A DNA stretch of 64,000 nucleotides from Kineococcus endophyticus. GTDB taxonomy: Bacteria > Actinomycetota > Actinomycetes > Actinomycetales > Kineococcaceae. The stretch lies in the NCBI RefSeq assembly GCF_040796495.1, contig NZ_JBFNQN010000003.1:186001-250000 (forward strand), written 5' to 3'. Below, piece after piece: positions 25,170 through 34,478 of this stretch (its first letter is position 1; every line of letters begins with the position of its first letter). The notes under the pieces were generated by a model. It had not been told where the DNA came from. It saw only the letters and a program-made list of their open reading frames with translations, and made no database searches. Position numbers and translations under genes: made by a program.

Positions 25170-25757
25170 ATGAGCCTCGACACCACGCCCGCCCCCGCCC
25201 CGACCGGCCCGGGAGGCCCCCGGTCCCGCGAGACCCTCGAGCAGTGCTGGCGCCGCCTCGCCGACGGCCGTCCCAGCTGGACCGCCGAGCTCCTCGACGT
25301 CGTGGAGCCCTACGTGCTCGGACGGCCCGCCCACCCGGGCGACGTCGCCCGCTACCGGGACCTGCCGTGGACCGCGGCCGCCGCGCTGCTGCACCGCGTG
25401 CCGGCGGGACACCTGCGGGACAAGCAGAACGCGGCCCCGAGCCTGGGGTCGGTGCTCGTCGCGGCCGTCGGGCACCCGCGGGAGGTCGAGGTCCACGGCT
25501 ACCTCGTCCCGCCCTGCCGACCGGACGAGCGGATCGCCGCCGAGGGGATCGTCGTCTACGACCACCCCGAGCTCGACGAGTTCCGCCTGCTCGACGAGGA
25601 CGGCCCGTGCTCGGAGACGGGGTGCGAGTGCCGAGCCTTCTGGTCGTCGGTGCAGGCCTCCTTCGGCCTGGAGGACGCCGGTGCCGGGCCGCAGGTCATC
25701 GCGCCCCGCACCTGCCGGCGGACGGGGCGGACGGGCTGGTACCTGTGGTGGACCTGA
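25170..25757 (+). CDS. Conserved-looking hypothetical protein with Cys cluster
   Basis: 195 residues from ATG 25170. No signal peptide and no membrane helix. The first 20 residues are Pro/Ala/Gly-rich; then a soluble alpha/beta-looking region follows, with WRRLADGRPSW, HLRDKQNAAPSLGSV, GIVVYDHPELDEFRL and a short Cys cluster (PCSETGCECRAFWSS). A later Cys occurs in APRTCRRTG. The clustered cysteines could bind a metal, but I do not recognise the family. It stands alone, divergent from the PPOX gene, 144 bases before hemL. Confidence 0.7.
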   Translation: MSLDTTPAPAPTGPGGPRSRETLEQCWRRLADGRPSWTAELLDVVEPYVLGRPAHPGDVARYRDLPWTAAAALLHRVPAGHLRDKQNAAPSLGSVLVAAVGHPREVEVHGYLVPPCRPDERIAAEGIVVYDHPELDEFRLLDEDGPCSETGCECRAFWSSVQASFGLEDAGAGPQVIAPRTCRRTGRTGWYLWWT

Positions 25758-25811
25758 GGGACCGCTCGGTGCGGGCCCGGTGTGGGCCGACCGGGTGAAG
25801 GGGGGCGCGCG

Positions 25812-25827
25812 ACGTGAAGTGCGTCAC
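25812..25827 (+). promoter_or_regulatory. Weak Rex-operator-like palindrome upstream of hemL
   Basis: CGTGAAGTGCGTCACG has 5-bp inverted arms and matches the Rex consensus TGTGAACnnnTTCACA at 9 of 13 fixed positions. It lies about 75 bases upstream of the predicted hemL -10, so it is poorly placed for direct repression. Low confidence. Confidence 0.2.
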
Positions 25828-25888
25828 GCTCGACCTCCGACACGCCGTCGTAGACGCCCCTGGGGCGCTCGCACCCACGGAAGCTTGC

Positions 25889-25894
25889 GACACT
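25889..25894 (+). promoter_or_regulatory. -10-like hexamer of hemL
   Basis: GACACT, followed by seven bases and GTG 25902, consistent with a leaderless hemL mRNA. No convincing -35. Confidence 0.42.
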
Positions 25895-25901
25895 GGGGCC
25901 C

Positions 25902-27260
25902 GTGACCGCGTCGACGCCTGCCCCGACGACCTCCTCCGGCTCCGATCCCGCCGCTGCCTCGGCCGCCCTCTTCGAGCGCGCGGCTGCGGTCATCCCCGGT
26001 GGGGTGAACTCGCCCGTCCGCGCCTTCCGGGCCGTGGGCGGCACGCCGCGCTTCGTCGCCTCCGCGCGTGGGCCCTGGCTGACGGACGTGGACGGTCGCC
26101 GGTACGTCGACCTGCTCTGCTCGTGGGGTCCGATGATCCTGGGGCACGCGCACCCCGACGTCCTCGCCGCCGTGCAGGCCGCCGTGCTCGACGGGTTCTC
26201 CTACGGCACCCCGACCGAGCGCGAGGTGCTGCTGGCCGAGGAGATCGTCTCCCGGGTCGAGCCGGTCGAGCAGGTGCGCCTCGTGAGCTCCGGCACCGAG
26301 GCGACCATGAGCGCCATCCGTCTCGCCCGCGGCTTCACGGGCCGCCCCGTCGTCGTGAAGTTCGCCGGGCACTACCACGGGCACGTCGACGCCCTGCTGG
26401 CCTCGGCCGGTTCGGGCCTGGCGACGTTCGCGCTGCCGGACACCCCCGGCGTCACGGGAGCGGCCGCGGCCGACACCCTCGTCGTCCCCTACAACGACCC
26501 CGACGCCCTCGAGGCCGTCTTCCGCGAGCACGGTGACCGCATCGCCTGCGTCATCACCGAGGCCGCCGCGGGGAACATGGGCGTCGTCCGCCCGCAGCCC
26601 GGGTTCACCGCGCTGCTGCGACGGCTGACGCGGGAGCACGGTGCCCTGCTGGTCTCCGACGAGGTGATGACGGGGTTCCGCGTGAGCTCCGCGGGCTGGT
26701 ACGGCTACGAGGGCCTCGGGCTGGACCACGCCCCCGACCTGCTGACCTTCGGCAAGGTCATGGGCGGTGGCTTCCCGGCTGCGGCCTTCGGCGGGCGCGC
26801 CGACGTCATGGCGCACCTCGCTCCGGCCGGTCCCGTCTACCAGGCGGGCACGCTGTCGGGGAACCCGATCGCGACCGCCGCCGGCCTCGCCACGCTGCGC
26901 GGCACGACCCCGGAGGTCTACGCCGCGGTCGACGCGAACGCCGCCACCGTGCGCGACGCCGCGAGCGCGGCCCTGACGGAGGCGGGTGTCCCGCACGTCG
27001 TCAACACCGCGGGCTCGATGTTCAGCGTCTTCTTCACCGAGCTGGACGCGGTGACGAACTACGACGAGGCCCGCCAGCAGGACCTCGGCGCCTTCCGGGC
27101 GTTCTTCCACACCATGCTCGACGCCGGCGTCCACCTGCCGCCCAGTGCCTTCGAGGCGTGGTTCCTGTCGGCCAGCCACGACGAGGACGCGATCGGCCGG
27201 ATCCTGGACGCGTTGCCGGCCGCCGCGCGCGCCGCGGCCCAGGGGGGCGGGTCGCTGTGA
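25902..27260 (+). CDS. hemL: Glutamate-1-semialdehyde 2,1-aminomutase
   Basis: 452 residues, PLP enzyme of aminotransferase class III. It converts glutamate-1-semialdehyde, the product of HemA, into 5-aminolevulinate, the substrate of HemB. Signatures: [17 protein letters not shown] at the N-terminus, [19 protein letters not shown] (phosphate-binding), [12 protein letters not shown], and the PLP lysine in [18 protein letters not shown]. It heads a second heme-related operon and overlaps the next gene by 4 bases. Confidence 0.97.
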   Translation: MTASTPAPTTSSGSDPAAASAALFERAAAVIPGGVNSPVRAFRAVGGTPRFVASARGPWLTDVDGRRYVDLLCSWGPMILGHAHPDVLAAVQAAVLDGFSYGTPTEREVLLAEEIVSRVEPVEQVRLVSSGTEATMSAIRLARGFTGRPVVVKFAGHYHGHVDALLASAGSGLATFALPDTPGVTGAAAADTLVVPYNDPDALEAVFREHGDRIACVITEAAAGNMGVVRPQPGFTALLRRLTREHGALLVSDEVMTGFRVSSAGWYGYEGLGLDHAPDLLTFGKVMGGGFPAAAFGGRADVMAHLAPAGPVYQAGTLSGNPIATAAGLATLRGTTPEVYAAVDANAATVRDAASAALTEAGVPHVVNTAGSMFSVFFTELDAVTNYDEARQQDLGAFRAFFHTMLDAGVHLPPSAFEAWFLSASHDEDAIGRILDALPAAARAAAQGGGSL

Positions 27261-27919
27261 GCGGGACGATCACGACGGGGACGACGCGCACGACGGTCCA
27301 CCTCGTCCGGCACGGCGAGGTGTTCAACCCCGAGCGTGTGCTCTACGGCCGGCTGCCCGGTTTCCGGTTGTCCGACCGCGGGCAGCGGATGGCGACCCGC
27401 CTCGGGGAGTTCTTCGCCGACCACGACATCGCCTCGGTGACGGCGTCGCCGCTGCAGCGTGCGCAGGAGACCGCGACGCCGGTCGCGCGCAGCCACGACC
27501 TCGACCTCGGCACGGACGCCCGGCTCATCGAGGCGGGCAACAGCTTCGAGGGCCGCCGCGTCACCGACGGTTCCGGCTCGATCCGCGACCCACGCGTGTG
27601 GCCGCGGCTGTGGAACCCCTTCCAGCCCAGCTGGGGTGAACCGTACGAGCAGCAGGTCGCGCGCATGTCCGCCGTGGTGCGCGACGTCCGCGACGCGTTC
27701 CCGGGACGGGAGTCGGTGCTGGTCAGCCACCAGCTCCCCGTCTGGGTCACCCGCCTGCGCGCCGAGGGCCGCCCGCTCGTGCACGACCCGCGCCGGCGGC
27801 AGTGCGCGCTCGCCTCGGTCACCTCGCTGGAGTTCTCCGGCCGCACGCTGGTCTCCGTCGCGTACACCGAACCCGCCGCCGACCTGCTGATCGGCGCCGA
27901 CCCGGTTCCGGGGGCCTGA
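27257..27919 (+). CDS. Histidine phosphatase family protein
   Basis: 220 residues from GTG 27257 (4-base overlap with hemL). The phosphoglycerate-mutase fold is shown by [23 protein letters not shown] with the catalytic [13 protein letters not shown], and the second His in [11 protein letters not shown]. This gene is conserved between hemL and the cytochrome c maturation genes in many actinobacteria, yet its substrate is not established. Its stop overlaps the tlpA start by one base (TGATG). Confidence 0.93.
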   Translation: MSGTITTGTTRTTVHLVRHGEVFNPERVLYGRLPGFRLSDRGQRMATRLGEFFADHDIASVTASPLQRAQETATPVARSHDLDLGTDARLIEAGNSFEGRRVTDGSGSIRDPRVWPRLWNPFQPSWGEPYEQQVARMSAVVRDVRDAFPGRESVLVSHQLPVWVTRLRAEGRPLVHDPRRRQCALASVTSLEFSGRTLVSVAYTEPAADLLIGADPVPGA

Positions 27920-28542
27920 TGGCGCTGTCGCGCAGGGCGTTCGGGGTCGCCGCCTTGTCGGCGGTCTCGACCCTCGTCGTGGCCGGGTGCGGCGGTGGCG
28001 ACGGACTGCCGCAGTCGCAGGGCAGCAACTACATCGAAGGCGACGGCACCATCGTGCAGTGGAAGCCGGAGGAGCGGCGCGAACCCGTCGAGTTCACCGG
28101 CACCGCCGTCGACGGGTCCACCGTCGACCTCGCGCAGTACCGCGGCAAGGTCGTCGTCCTCAACACGTGGTTCGCGGGCTGCTCCCCGTGCCGCAAGGAG
28201 GCGCCCGACCTCGAGGCCGTGTGGCAGGAGTACTCCGGCCGCAACGTGCAGTTCCTCGGCATCAACACCGACGACACCGCGGCCATCGCCGAGTCGTTCC
28301 AGAAGAGCTTCGGGATCACCTTTCCCTCGGTCCTGGACAAGGACTCCGGTGCCGCGATGCTGGCGCTGCGGACCTACTCCCCGCAGGCGACGCCCACCAC
28401 CCTCGTGCTGGACACCGAGGGTCGTGTCGCCGCGCGCGCCTCCGGGATCGTCCGCCGCCTCGACCTGTCGGGGATGCTCGACGACGCCGGCGCCACCCCG
28501 GCCGCCGCCCCCTCTGCCACCCCGACGAGCGCCCCCGCATGA
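27919..28542 (+). CDS. resA: TlpA/ResA-type thiol-disulfide oxidoreductase lipoprotein
   Basis: 207 residues. N-terminal lipoprotein signal with lipobox VAGC, after an SRRAF segment. The thioredoxin domain has VVVLNTWFAGCSPCRKEAP, whose CSPC is the active CxxC, and the cis-Pro region ATPTTLVLD. It should reduce apocytochrome c cysteines on the outer face of the membrane before heme attachment. It receives electrons from the CcdA-like protein encoded next, with which it overlaps by 4 bases. C-terminal Ala/Pro tail. Confidence 0.93.
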   Translation: MALSRRAFGVAALSAVSTLVVAGCGGGDGLPQSQGSNYIEGDGTIVQWKPEERREPVEFTGTAVDGSTVDLAQYRGKVVVLNTWFAGCSPCRKEAPDLEAVWQEYSGRNVQFLGINTDDTAAIAESFQKSFGITFPSVLDKDSGAAMLALRTYSPQATPTTLVLDTEGRVAARASGIVRRLDLSGMLDDAGATPAAAPSATPTSAPA

Positions 28543-29306
28543 CGTCCGCGCTGGCGACGGCCACGACCCTGCCGCAGTACGTCCAGAGCGGACCGCTGCT
28601 GCTGGCCGTGCCCTTGGCGGCGCTCGCGGGGCTCGTGTCGTTCCTGTCGCCCTGCGTGCTGCCGCTGGTTCCCGGGTTCCTCGCCTACGTGACGGGGCTG
28701 TCCGGGGGAGGGCTGGAGCAGCAACGGCGCGGTCGGATGTTCCTGGGCGCTCTGCTCTTCGTCCTCGGCTTCTCGGTCGTGTTCGTGCTCATCAGCTTCA
28801 CGGCGGGCGCCGCGGGGGACCTGCTCCTGGACCACCAGCGCGTGCTGCAGCGGGTCCTGGGCGGCGTCGTCCTGGCCGGGGGCCTGCTGATGCTGTTCTC
28901 GCCCCTGTGGGCGCAGCGCGAGCTGAAGGTGCGCTGGCGACCCCGCGCCGGGTTGGTCGGCGCCCCCGTGCTCGGGTTCCTCTTCGGCCTCGGCTGGACG
29001 CCGTGCATCGGGCCGATCTTCGCGGCGATCTCGGCGATGGCCTTCACGACGGGCAACGGGTCGCGGGCCACCGCGCTCGGCCTGGTGTACTGCCTCGGCC
29101 TGGGCATCCCGTTCATCCTCGTCGCCCTCGCCTACGGACGCGGCATGAAGGTGCTCGGCGTGCTCCGCCGGCACCGGGTCGCGCTCGACCGCTTCGGTGC
29201 GCTGCTGCTCATCGCCATCGGTCTCCTGCTCGTGACCGGGCAGTTCCAGACCCTCGTGAGCTGGCTGCAGGTCCACCTCGTCTCCAACTTCCAACCGGTG
29301 ATCTGA
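28539..29306 (+). CDS. ccdA: Cytochrome c biogenesis protein CcdA (DsbD core)
   Basis: 255 residues with six membrane helices. The two redox cysteines are in FLSPCVLPLVPGFLAYV (helix 1) and LGWTPCIGPIFAAI (helix 4), as in all CcdA proteins. It carries reducing power from cytoplasmic thioredoxin to the ResA/TlpA protein. Part of the hemL-resA-ccdA-resB-ccsA operon; ATG overlaps the resA stop. Confidence 0.96.
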   Translation: MTSALATATTLPQYVQSGPLLLAVPLAALAGLVSFLSPCVLPLVPGFLAYVTGLSGGGLEQQRRGRMFLGALLFVLGFSVVFVLISFTAGAAGDLLLDHQRVLQRVLGGVVLAGGLLMLFSPLWAQRELKVRWRPRAGLVGAPVLGFLFGLGWTPCIGPIFAAISAMAFTTGNGSRATALGLVYCLGLGIPFILVALAYGRGMKVLGVLRRHRVALDRFGALLLIAIGLLLVTGQFQTLVSWLQVHLVSNFQPVI

Positions 29307-29318
29307 CGTGATGCTCTG

Positions 29319-31049
29319 ATGGCCCGCACCGACGAGACGCACCTCGACGACCTCCGCGACGCCTACCGCGACGAGGCCGGCCGCGAGGGTGGCCGCAGAC
29401 CCCAGCGCGAGCTCGCCTCGGAGATGAAGCCGCTGGAGTTCCTGCGGTACTGCTGGCGGCAGCTGACGAGCATGCGCACCGCGCTGTTCCTGCTCATGCT
29501 GCTCGCCGTCGCCGCGGTCCCCGGTTCGACGTTCCCGCAGGAGAACAACGACCCCTCGGGCGTCGCGACGTGGATCGACGACCACCCCACGGCCGGGCCG
29601 TGGGTGGAGCGGTTGCAGGGGTTCCACGTCTACTCGTCGGTCTGGTTCTCGGCGATCTACCTGCTGCTGTTCATCTCCCTCATCGGCTGCGTGCTCCCGC
29701 GCGTCTCGGTGCACTGGCGGTCGCTGCGCTCCAAGCCCCCGCGCACTCCGGCCCGGCTGGACCGGCTGCCCGAGCACCGCGAGGCGACGCTCGCGACCCC
29801 GCCGGCGGAGGTCCTCGAGGTCGCCCGCACGGTGCTGGCCAAGCGGCACTTCCGCGTCGAGCGGCGTGACGGCTCGGTCGCGGCGGAGAAGGGCCACCAC
29901 CGTGAGAGCGGCAACCTGCTCTTCCACCTCTCCCTCGTGGGCCTGCTCATCGCCATCGCCTCCAGCTCGCTGTTCTCCTACGCGGGTCAGAGGATCGTCA
30001 CGACCGGCGGCACGATGGTCGGCACCCAGCTCGACAGCTTCTCCGGCGGCACCTGGTCGACCATCGACGACGTCCCGCCGTTCACGCTGAAGCTGGACTC
30101 GATGGACGTGGCCTTCGAGGCTCAGCAGACGTCCCAGATCGGTGAACCCCGCCGGTTCGCGGCGTCGGTCGAGCTGACCGACGAGCCGGGGGACACGCCG
30201 CGGCGGGAGACCATCAAGGTCAACCACCCGGGCAAGGTCGGGCACACCCAGATCTCGCTGTCCGGGAACGGCTACGCGCCGGTCGTCGTCGTGCGCGACG
30301 GCCAGGGGAACGTCGTGCAGGACGGGGCGACGCCGTTCCTGCCGCAGACGTCGAACTACGACTCCACCGGCGTGGTCAAGGTGCCCGACGCCGTCGACGC
30401 GGACGGCAAGCCCGTCCAGCTGGGGATCCAGGGCGTGTTCCTGCCGACGGCGACGACCAACGCGGCCGGTGAGCCGATCTCCGCGTTCCCCGACACCGCC
30501 AGCCCCCTGCTCGTCGCGCGCGTGTGGACCGGCGACCTCGGCCTCGGCGACGGCGTGGCCCAGAACGTCTACACGCTCGACACCTCGCGCATGACCCAGG
30601 TCCAGGGCACGGACGGTCAGGCCTTCGCCCTGACCATGAAGCCTGGCGACACCGTCCAGCTGCCGAACGGGCTCGGCTCGGTGGAGTTCGCCGGCATCGA
30701 GCGCTTCGCCAGCTTCGACGTGCGCTACACCCCCGGCCAGACGGCGGCGCTCGTCTTCGCGTTGCTCGCCACGACCGGTCTGGTCCTGTCGCTGTTCCTG
30801 CCCCGCCGCCGCGTGTGGGTCAAGGCGGCCGCCGCTGCCGGTGGAGCCGGCACCGTCGTGCAGGTCGGTGGGCTGGCCCGCGGGAACGACGCGGGCCTGG
30901 CCGAGGAGGTCGAGGGCGTCCTGCGCCGCCTGCGCGAGTCCCTGGGCGAGACGGACGCCGAGCCGGAGCCCGATCCCGGTGGTTCGCCACCACCCCCCGC
31001 GGTGGGGGACCATGAGCAGTCAGTGCACGTTCCCGAGGAGAGACCGTGA
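29319..31049 (+). CDS. resB: Cytochrome c biogenesis protein ResB (Ccs1)
   Basis: 576 residues. Membrane helices lie near residues 55-72, 105-125 and 205-225, then a large extracytoplasmic domain, and a last helix near 485-505, the normal System II CcsB/ResB plan. ResB forms the heme-handling and synthetase complex with CcsA. The C-terminal 50 residues are acidic and Pro-rich. The next gene overlaps by 4 bases. Confidence 0.95.
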   Translation: MARTDETHLDDLRDAYRDEAGREGGRRPQRELASEMKPLEFLRYCWRQLTSMRTALFLLMLLAVAAVPGSTFPQENNDPSGVATWIDDHPTAGPWVERLQGFHVYSSVWFSAIYLLLFISLIGCVLPRVSVHWRSLRSKPPRTPARLDRLPEHREATLATPPAEVLEVARTVLAKRHFRVERRDGSVAAEKGHHRESGNLLFHLSLVGLLIAIASSSLFSYAGQRIVTTGGTMVGTQLDSFSGGTWSTIDDVPPFTLKLDSMDVAFEAQQTSQIGEPRRFAASVELTDEPGDTPRRETIKVNHPGKVGHTQISLSGNGYAPVVVVRDGQGNVVQDGATPFLPQTSNYDSTGVVKVPDAVDADGKPVQLGIQGVFLPTATTNAAGEPISAFPDTASPLLVARVWTGDLGLGDGVAQNVYTLDTSRMTQVQGTDGQAFALTMKPGDTVQLPNGLGSVEFAGIERFASFDVRYTPGQTAALVFALLATTGLVLSLFLPRRRVWVKAAAAAGGAGTVVQVGGLARGNDAGLAEEVEGVLRRLRESLGETDAEPEPDPGGSPPPPAVGDHEQSVHVPEERP

Positions 31050-32041
31050 CCGTCGACGAGAGCATCGCGAGCACCAGCAACGTCCTGCTGTACGGCGGGA
31101 TGACCGCGTACCTGTTCTCCTTCATCGCCTACGCGAGCGACCTGGCCGAGGGCGCCAAGGAGATCAAGTCGCGCGAGGCGCGTCGTGCCGCGGTCGCCCA
31201 GCAGGCCGCCTCCGGCGGCACGACGGCGACCCTGGAACGGCCCGCGGCGCCCCGCCGTCGTCGCGCCGCTGCCGTCGGCACGTCGCTGTTCGTCGTCGCG
31301 ACGCTGCTGCACCTGGGCGCCGTCGTGACGCGTGGGCTGTCGGTGCACCGCGTGCCGTGGGGCAACATGTTCGAGTTCGCGCTCACGGGCTCGTGCGTCG
31401 TGGCCGTCGGGTACCTCGTCGCGGTCCTGCGGGCCCACAAGGCCGGTCTCGGTGGGGGGCGCGACGCGCGCTACCTCGGCACGTTCGTCGCCGCGCCGGT
31501 GCTCGCGACGCTCGGCATCGCGCTGCGCAGCTTCTACGTCGAGGCGGCCCAGCTCGTCCCGGCCCTGGACAGCTACTGGCTGATCATCCACGTCTTCGTC
31601 GCGATCTTGGCCACGGCGCTGTCGACCCTCGGGTTCTCCGCGACGGTGCTGCAGCTCGTGCAGCAGAAGCGCGACGCGAGCCGCGCCGCCGGTGGTCGCC
31701 CCGGCGGGGTCTTCATGGACGCCCTGCCCGGTTCGGTCGAGCTGGAGCGCACCGCGTTCCGCCTCAACGCCGTCGCCTTCGTCATGTGGACGTTCACCCT
31801 CATCGCCGGCGCCGTGTGGGCGCAGGTGGCCTGGAACCGCTACTGGAACTGGGACTCCAAGGAGGTGTGGACGTTCGTCATCTGGGTCGTCTACGCCGCC
31901 TACCTGCACGCTCGCGCCACGCGCGGCTGGGACGGCAAGCGCGCGGCCTGGCTGTCGGTGCTGGGCTTCGCCTGCATGCTCTTCAACTACCTGGTCGTGA
32001 ACATCTTCTTCCCCGGCCTGCACTCCTACGCGGGGGTCTGA
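31046..32041 (+). CDS. ccsA: Cytochrome c biogenesis protein CcsA (heme exporter/synthetase subunit)
   Basis: 331 residues with about eight helices. The heme-presenting tryptophan-rich motif reads VAWNRYWNWDSKEVWTFVIW (the WWD domain), and WGNMFEF is the conserved preceding segment; membrane His residues lie around it (ATLLHLGAV, IIHVFVAI). Together with ResB it moves heme outward and ligates it to the CxxCH of apocytochrome c. Confidence 0.96.
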   Translation: MTVDESIASTSNVLLYGGMTAYLFSFIAYASDLAEGAKEIKSREARRAAVAQQAASGGTTATLERPAAPRRRRAAAVGTSLFVVATLLHLGAVVTRGLSVHRVPWGNMFEFALTGSCVVAVGYLVAVLRAHKAGLGGGRDARYLGTFVAAPVLATLGIALRSFYVEAAQLVPALDSYWLIIHVFVAILATALSTLGFSATVLQLVQQKRDASRAAGGRPGGVFMDALPGSVELERTAFRLNAVAFVMWTFTLIAGAVWAQVAWNRYWNWDSKEVWTFVIWVVYAAYLHARATRGWDGKRAAWLSVLGFACMLFNYLVVNIFFPGLHSYAGV

Positions 32042-32044
32042 CGC

Positions 32045-32326
32045 ATGGGTGTCACGCTCCGCTACACCGTCCTGCGGCTCGGCATCTTCGTGCTGTGCCT
32101 CGTCGTCGCCCGCGAGGCCGGCGCCGTCGGCTGGCTGGCGATCCTCATCGCCGCCGTCGTCTCCGTGCTCCTCTCGCTGGTCCTGCTGCGCCGGCAGCGC
32201 GAGCAGATGGCGGCGGCGCTGCAGCAGCGCATCGACGGGCGCATCGACGCCCGCCAGAACGGGACCGCGAAGAAGTCGCGCTTCGCCCGCGGCGTCGACG
32301 AGGACAACGCCGCCGAGGACCGCTGA
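32045..32326 (+). CDS. DUF4229 membrane protein
   Basis: 93 residues with two hydrophobic helices near the N-terminus (LRLGIFVLCLVVA, LAILIAAVVSVLLSLVLL) and a charged coiled tail (RRQREQMAAALQQRIDGRIDA). This matches DUF4229, a small protein often placed after the ccs genes in actinobacteria. Three bases after ccsA. Function unknown. Confidence 0.88.
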   Translation: MGVTLRYTVLRLGIFVLCLVVAREAGAVGWLAILIAAVVSVLLSLVLLRRQREQMAAALQQRIDGRIDARQNGTAKKSRFARGVDEDNAAEDR

Positions 32327-32362
32327 CCGCTCGGGACACTCCGTCCTGTCGGACCGGGAGGG

Positions 32363-32368
32363 CAGAGT
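32363..32368 (+). promoter_or_regulatory. -10-like hexamer before hypothetical gene
   Basis: CAGAGT, six bases upstream of ATG 32375, the leaderless spacing seen elsewhere in this window. Confidence 0.33.
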
Positions 32369-32374
32369 GCGCGC

Positions 32375-32839
32375 ATGCGCAGCCACGCCCTCGTCGGGTC
32401 CTCACCGCTCGCCACCGTCTGCCTGACCATCGTGCAGGACGGCCCCGCGGAGACCGTCTACCGCCTTGACGTGCAGCACATCGTCCCCGACGCCCGGAAC
32501 GTCGCGTCCGACCTCTTCGACGAGGCCGAGGCCTTCGGTGAGCCGCCGGGTGGGGACAGACGCGTCCACCTCGTCCTGAGGTTCGCCGACTGGACCTGTG
32601 TCGACAGCGCGTCGTCGCTCCAGGTCTGGGCCCGCGGCACCACCGACGGCGGCGAGGACTGGCGGCCCCGGCACCCGCTGCTGGTCGGCGGGGAAGGGAG
32701 CGCCTACGAGACGGACGCCCGTCCTACGCGGTCGGCCGAGCGGGTCTTCCGGCTCGCGCCGCGACCGTCGGGCCCGCTGGTCGAGGTCGAGCTGCGGTGG
32801 CTCGCCCTGGGGATCGAGCCCACCCTCACCGCCTGGTGA
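32375..32839 (+). CDS. Hypothetical protein
   Basis: 154 residues, soluble, acidic, no signal peptide. I recognise no family. It is rich in beta-type segments (VYRLDVQHIVP, RVHLVLRFADWTCVD, LVEVELRWLAL), perhaps a small beta-sandwich. Separate transcription from the ccs operon is suggested by the -10-like hexamer and a 48-base gap; convergent with the next gene. Confidence 0.6.
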   Translation: MRSHALVGSSPLATVCLTIVQDGPAETVYRLDVQHIVPDARNVASDLFDEAEAFGEPPGGDRRVHLVLRFADWTCVDSASSLQVWARGTTDGGEDWRPRHPLLVGGEGSAYETDARPTRSAERVFRLAPRPSGPLVEVELRWLALGIEPTLTAW

Positions 32840-32853
32840 CCACGGAGGGCGCC

Positions 32854-33144
32854 TCAGCGCAGCGGCACGCTCGGCAGCAGGTCGGGACGCTCCCGGTCGA
32901 GCTCGCGCAGGTCGACGACCGCGGGCACCTCGCCGCCGGACGTCTCGACGGTGTCGAGCAGCACCTCCAGCACCCGCCGGACGAGGAAGGGCTCCTCGGC
33001 GTCGGTCGCGTGGATGCGTTCCAGCAGGTCGCCGTCGCTCGTCACGAGGTGCTCGGTGCGCTGCCCGGCCGCCGTCTCCAGGACCGCGCGGTAGCGGTGC
33101 TCGCCGTCCGCCCACACGTCGATGTCGCCACGCGTCTCAGCCAC
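32854..33144 (-). CDS. Hypothetical protein
   Basis: 96 residues from GTG 33144, which has GGTGAG five bases upstream; GTG 33165 would add seven residues. Soluble, with DIDVWADGEHRYRAVLE and FLVRRVLEVLLDTVE. No family recognised. It lies 61 bases after menA ends, convergent orientation with the preceding gene. Confidence 0.58.
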   Translation of the reverse strand: MAETRGDIDVWADGEHRYRAVLETAAGQRTEHLVTSDGDLLERIHATDAEEPFLVRRVLEVLLDTVETSGGEVPAVVDLRELDRERPDLLPSVPLR

Positions 33145-33205
33145 GGATCTCACCCATGCGCGCACTGTCCCGCGCCACTGCTCACCCCGCCAGTCACAAC
33201 GCTGG

Positions 33206-34126
33206 TCAGAGGGCCAGGCCGAGGGCCAGCAGGGCCCCGGCGAGCAGTTCGAGCTGCCCGGTGTCCTTGAGGACTCCGATCAGGTCGCGTCCCGTGGCGC
33301 CGCCCAGGACCGTGCGCAGCGGCCGCTGGGCGAGGACGCCGGCGAGCAGGACGAGGGCCGCGAACGGGTGCCACGGGACCGTCGTCAGGGCCGCGACGAA
33401 CGCGCCCACGACGAGGACCGCGTAGAGGGTGCGGGTGCGCTGCTCGCCCAGCCGCACCGCGAGGGTGTGCTTGCCGGCCAGGGCGTCGGTGGGGACGTCG
33501 CGCAGGTTGTTGGCGACGAGGATCGCGCAGGCCAGGAACCCGACGCAGAAGGCGCCCGCGACGGCGCTGCCCCCGATGCGCCCGGCCTGGACGTAGGTGG
33601 TGCCCATCACGGCGACGAGGCCGAAGAACACGAAGACGAACACCTCGCCGAGACCGGCGTAGCCGTAGGGGCGCTTGCCGCCGGTGTAGTACCAGGCGGC
33701 GGCGACGCTGGCGGCGCCCACGAGCAGCAGCCACCACGACCCCGACAGCGCCACGACGACCAGGCCGGCGAGCCCGGCGACGGCGAAGCACGCGAAGGCG
33801 GCGTCGCGGACGTGCCGCGGCTCGGCGGCGCCCGACCCCACGAGGCGGAACGGCCCGACGCGGTCGTCGTCGGTCCCGCGGATGCCGTCGGAGTAGTCGT
33901 TGGAGTAGTTGACGCCGACCTGCAGGGCGAGCGAGACGACGAGCGCGAGGACCGCGGGCACCCAGGCGACGCCGTCGAGCGCGGCGGCCGCGCCGGTCCC
34001 GACGAGGACGGGCGTGATCGCGGCGGGCAGCGTGCGCGGCCGTGCGGCGGCGACCCACTGCCGGGGGGTGGCGCGCCGGTGGGTCACCGGGCTGGAGGGC
34101 AGGGGGAGCGGCGCGGGGTCGGACAC
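33206..34126 (-). CDS. menA: 1,4-dihydroxy-2-naphthoate polyprenyltransferase
   Basis: 306 residues from GTG 34126 (TTG 34144 is possible but less likely; CACGAT lies eight bases before the GTG on its strand). UbiA-type prenyltransferase with about eight helices. The first Asp-rich motif is in NYSNDYSDGIRGTDDDR; the second is in LVANNLRDVPTDALAGKHTLAVRLG. It attaches the polyprenyl chain to DHNA, giving demethylmenaquinone, the substrate of the MenG encoded at 47341. The prenyl donor would come from the synthase at 49389. Confidence 0.95.
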   Translation of the reverse strand: MSDPAPLPLPSSPVTHRRATPRQWVAAARPRTLPAAITPVLVGTGAAAALDGVAWVPAVLALVVSLALQVGVNYSNDYSDGIRGTDDDRVGPFRLVGSGAAEPRHVRDAAFACFAVAGLAGLVVVALSGSWWLLLVGAASVAAAWYYTGGKRPYGYAGLGEVFVFVFFGLVAVMGTTYVQAGRIGGSAVAGAFCVGFLACAILVANNLRDVPTDALAGKHTLAVRLGEQRTRTLYAVLVVGAFVAALTTVPWHPFAALVLLAGVLAQRPLRTVLGGATGRDLIGVLKDTGQLELLAGALLALGLAL

Positions 34127-34177
34127 GAGCGTCCATCGTGCCAACCCGTCCGCACCTCCGCGCTCACGGGGTCGTCC

Positions 34178-34435
34178 TCACAGACCACGGAGGAACTCCT
34201 CGTCGTCGTCGGGACCGCGCGGTGCCGGGCGCGCGCCGTAGGAGCGGGGCGGCTGGTCGGTGGGCCGGCCGGCGATGACGTAGGCGATCCCACCGACGAG
34301 GGGGAAGAAGAGGACGAGGAGCAGCCACGCCCACCGGGGCAGGTTCCGCAGGGCGCCCTCGGGTGCCTGGACGATGCTCACCAGGCACCACACGGTGAAC
34401 GCCAGGATCAGCACGGTCAGGACGACGCGGGGCAT
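34178..34435 (-). CDS. PLDc_N-domain membrane protein
   Basis: 85 residues from ATG 34435; GTG 34450 would add five residues, but GAAACT five bases before the ATG favours the shorter form. Two helices (VLTVLILAFTVWCLVSIV and WLLLVLFFPLVGGIAYVIAG) form the phospholipase D N-terminal-like domain, here without any catalytic PLD domain. This short form is common next to menE/menA in actinobacteria. Function unknown. Confidence 0.85.
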   Translation of the reverse strand: MPRVVLTVLILAFTVWCLVSIVQAPEGALRNLPRWAWLLLVLFFPLVGGIAYVIAGRPTDQPPRSYGARPAPRGPDDDEEFLRGL

Positions 34436-34478
34436 GCCCAAGTTTCGCACCCGCTGACCGCATCCCCCACCGGGGACG

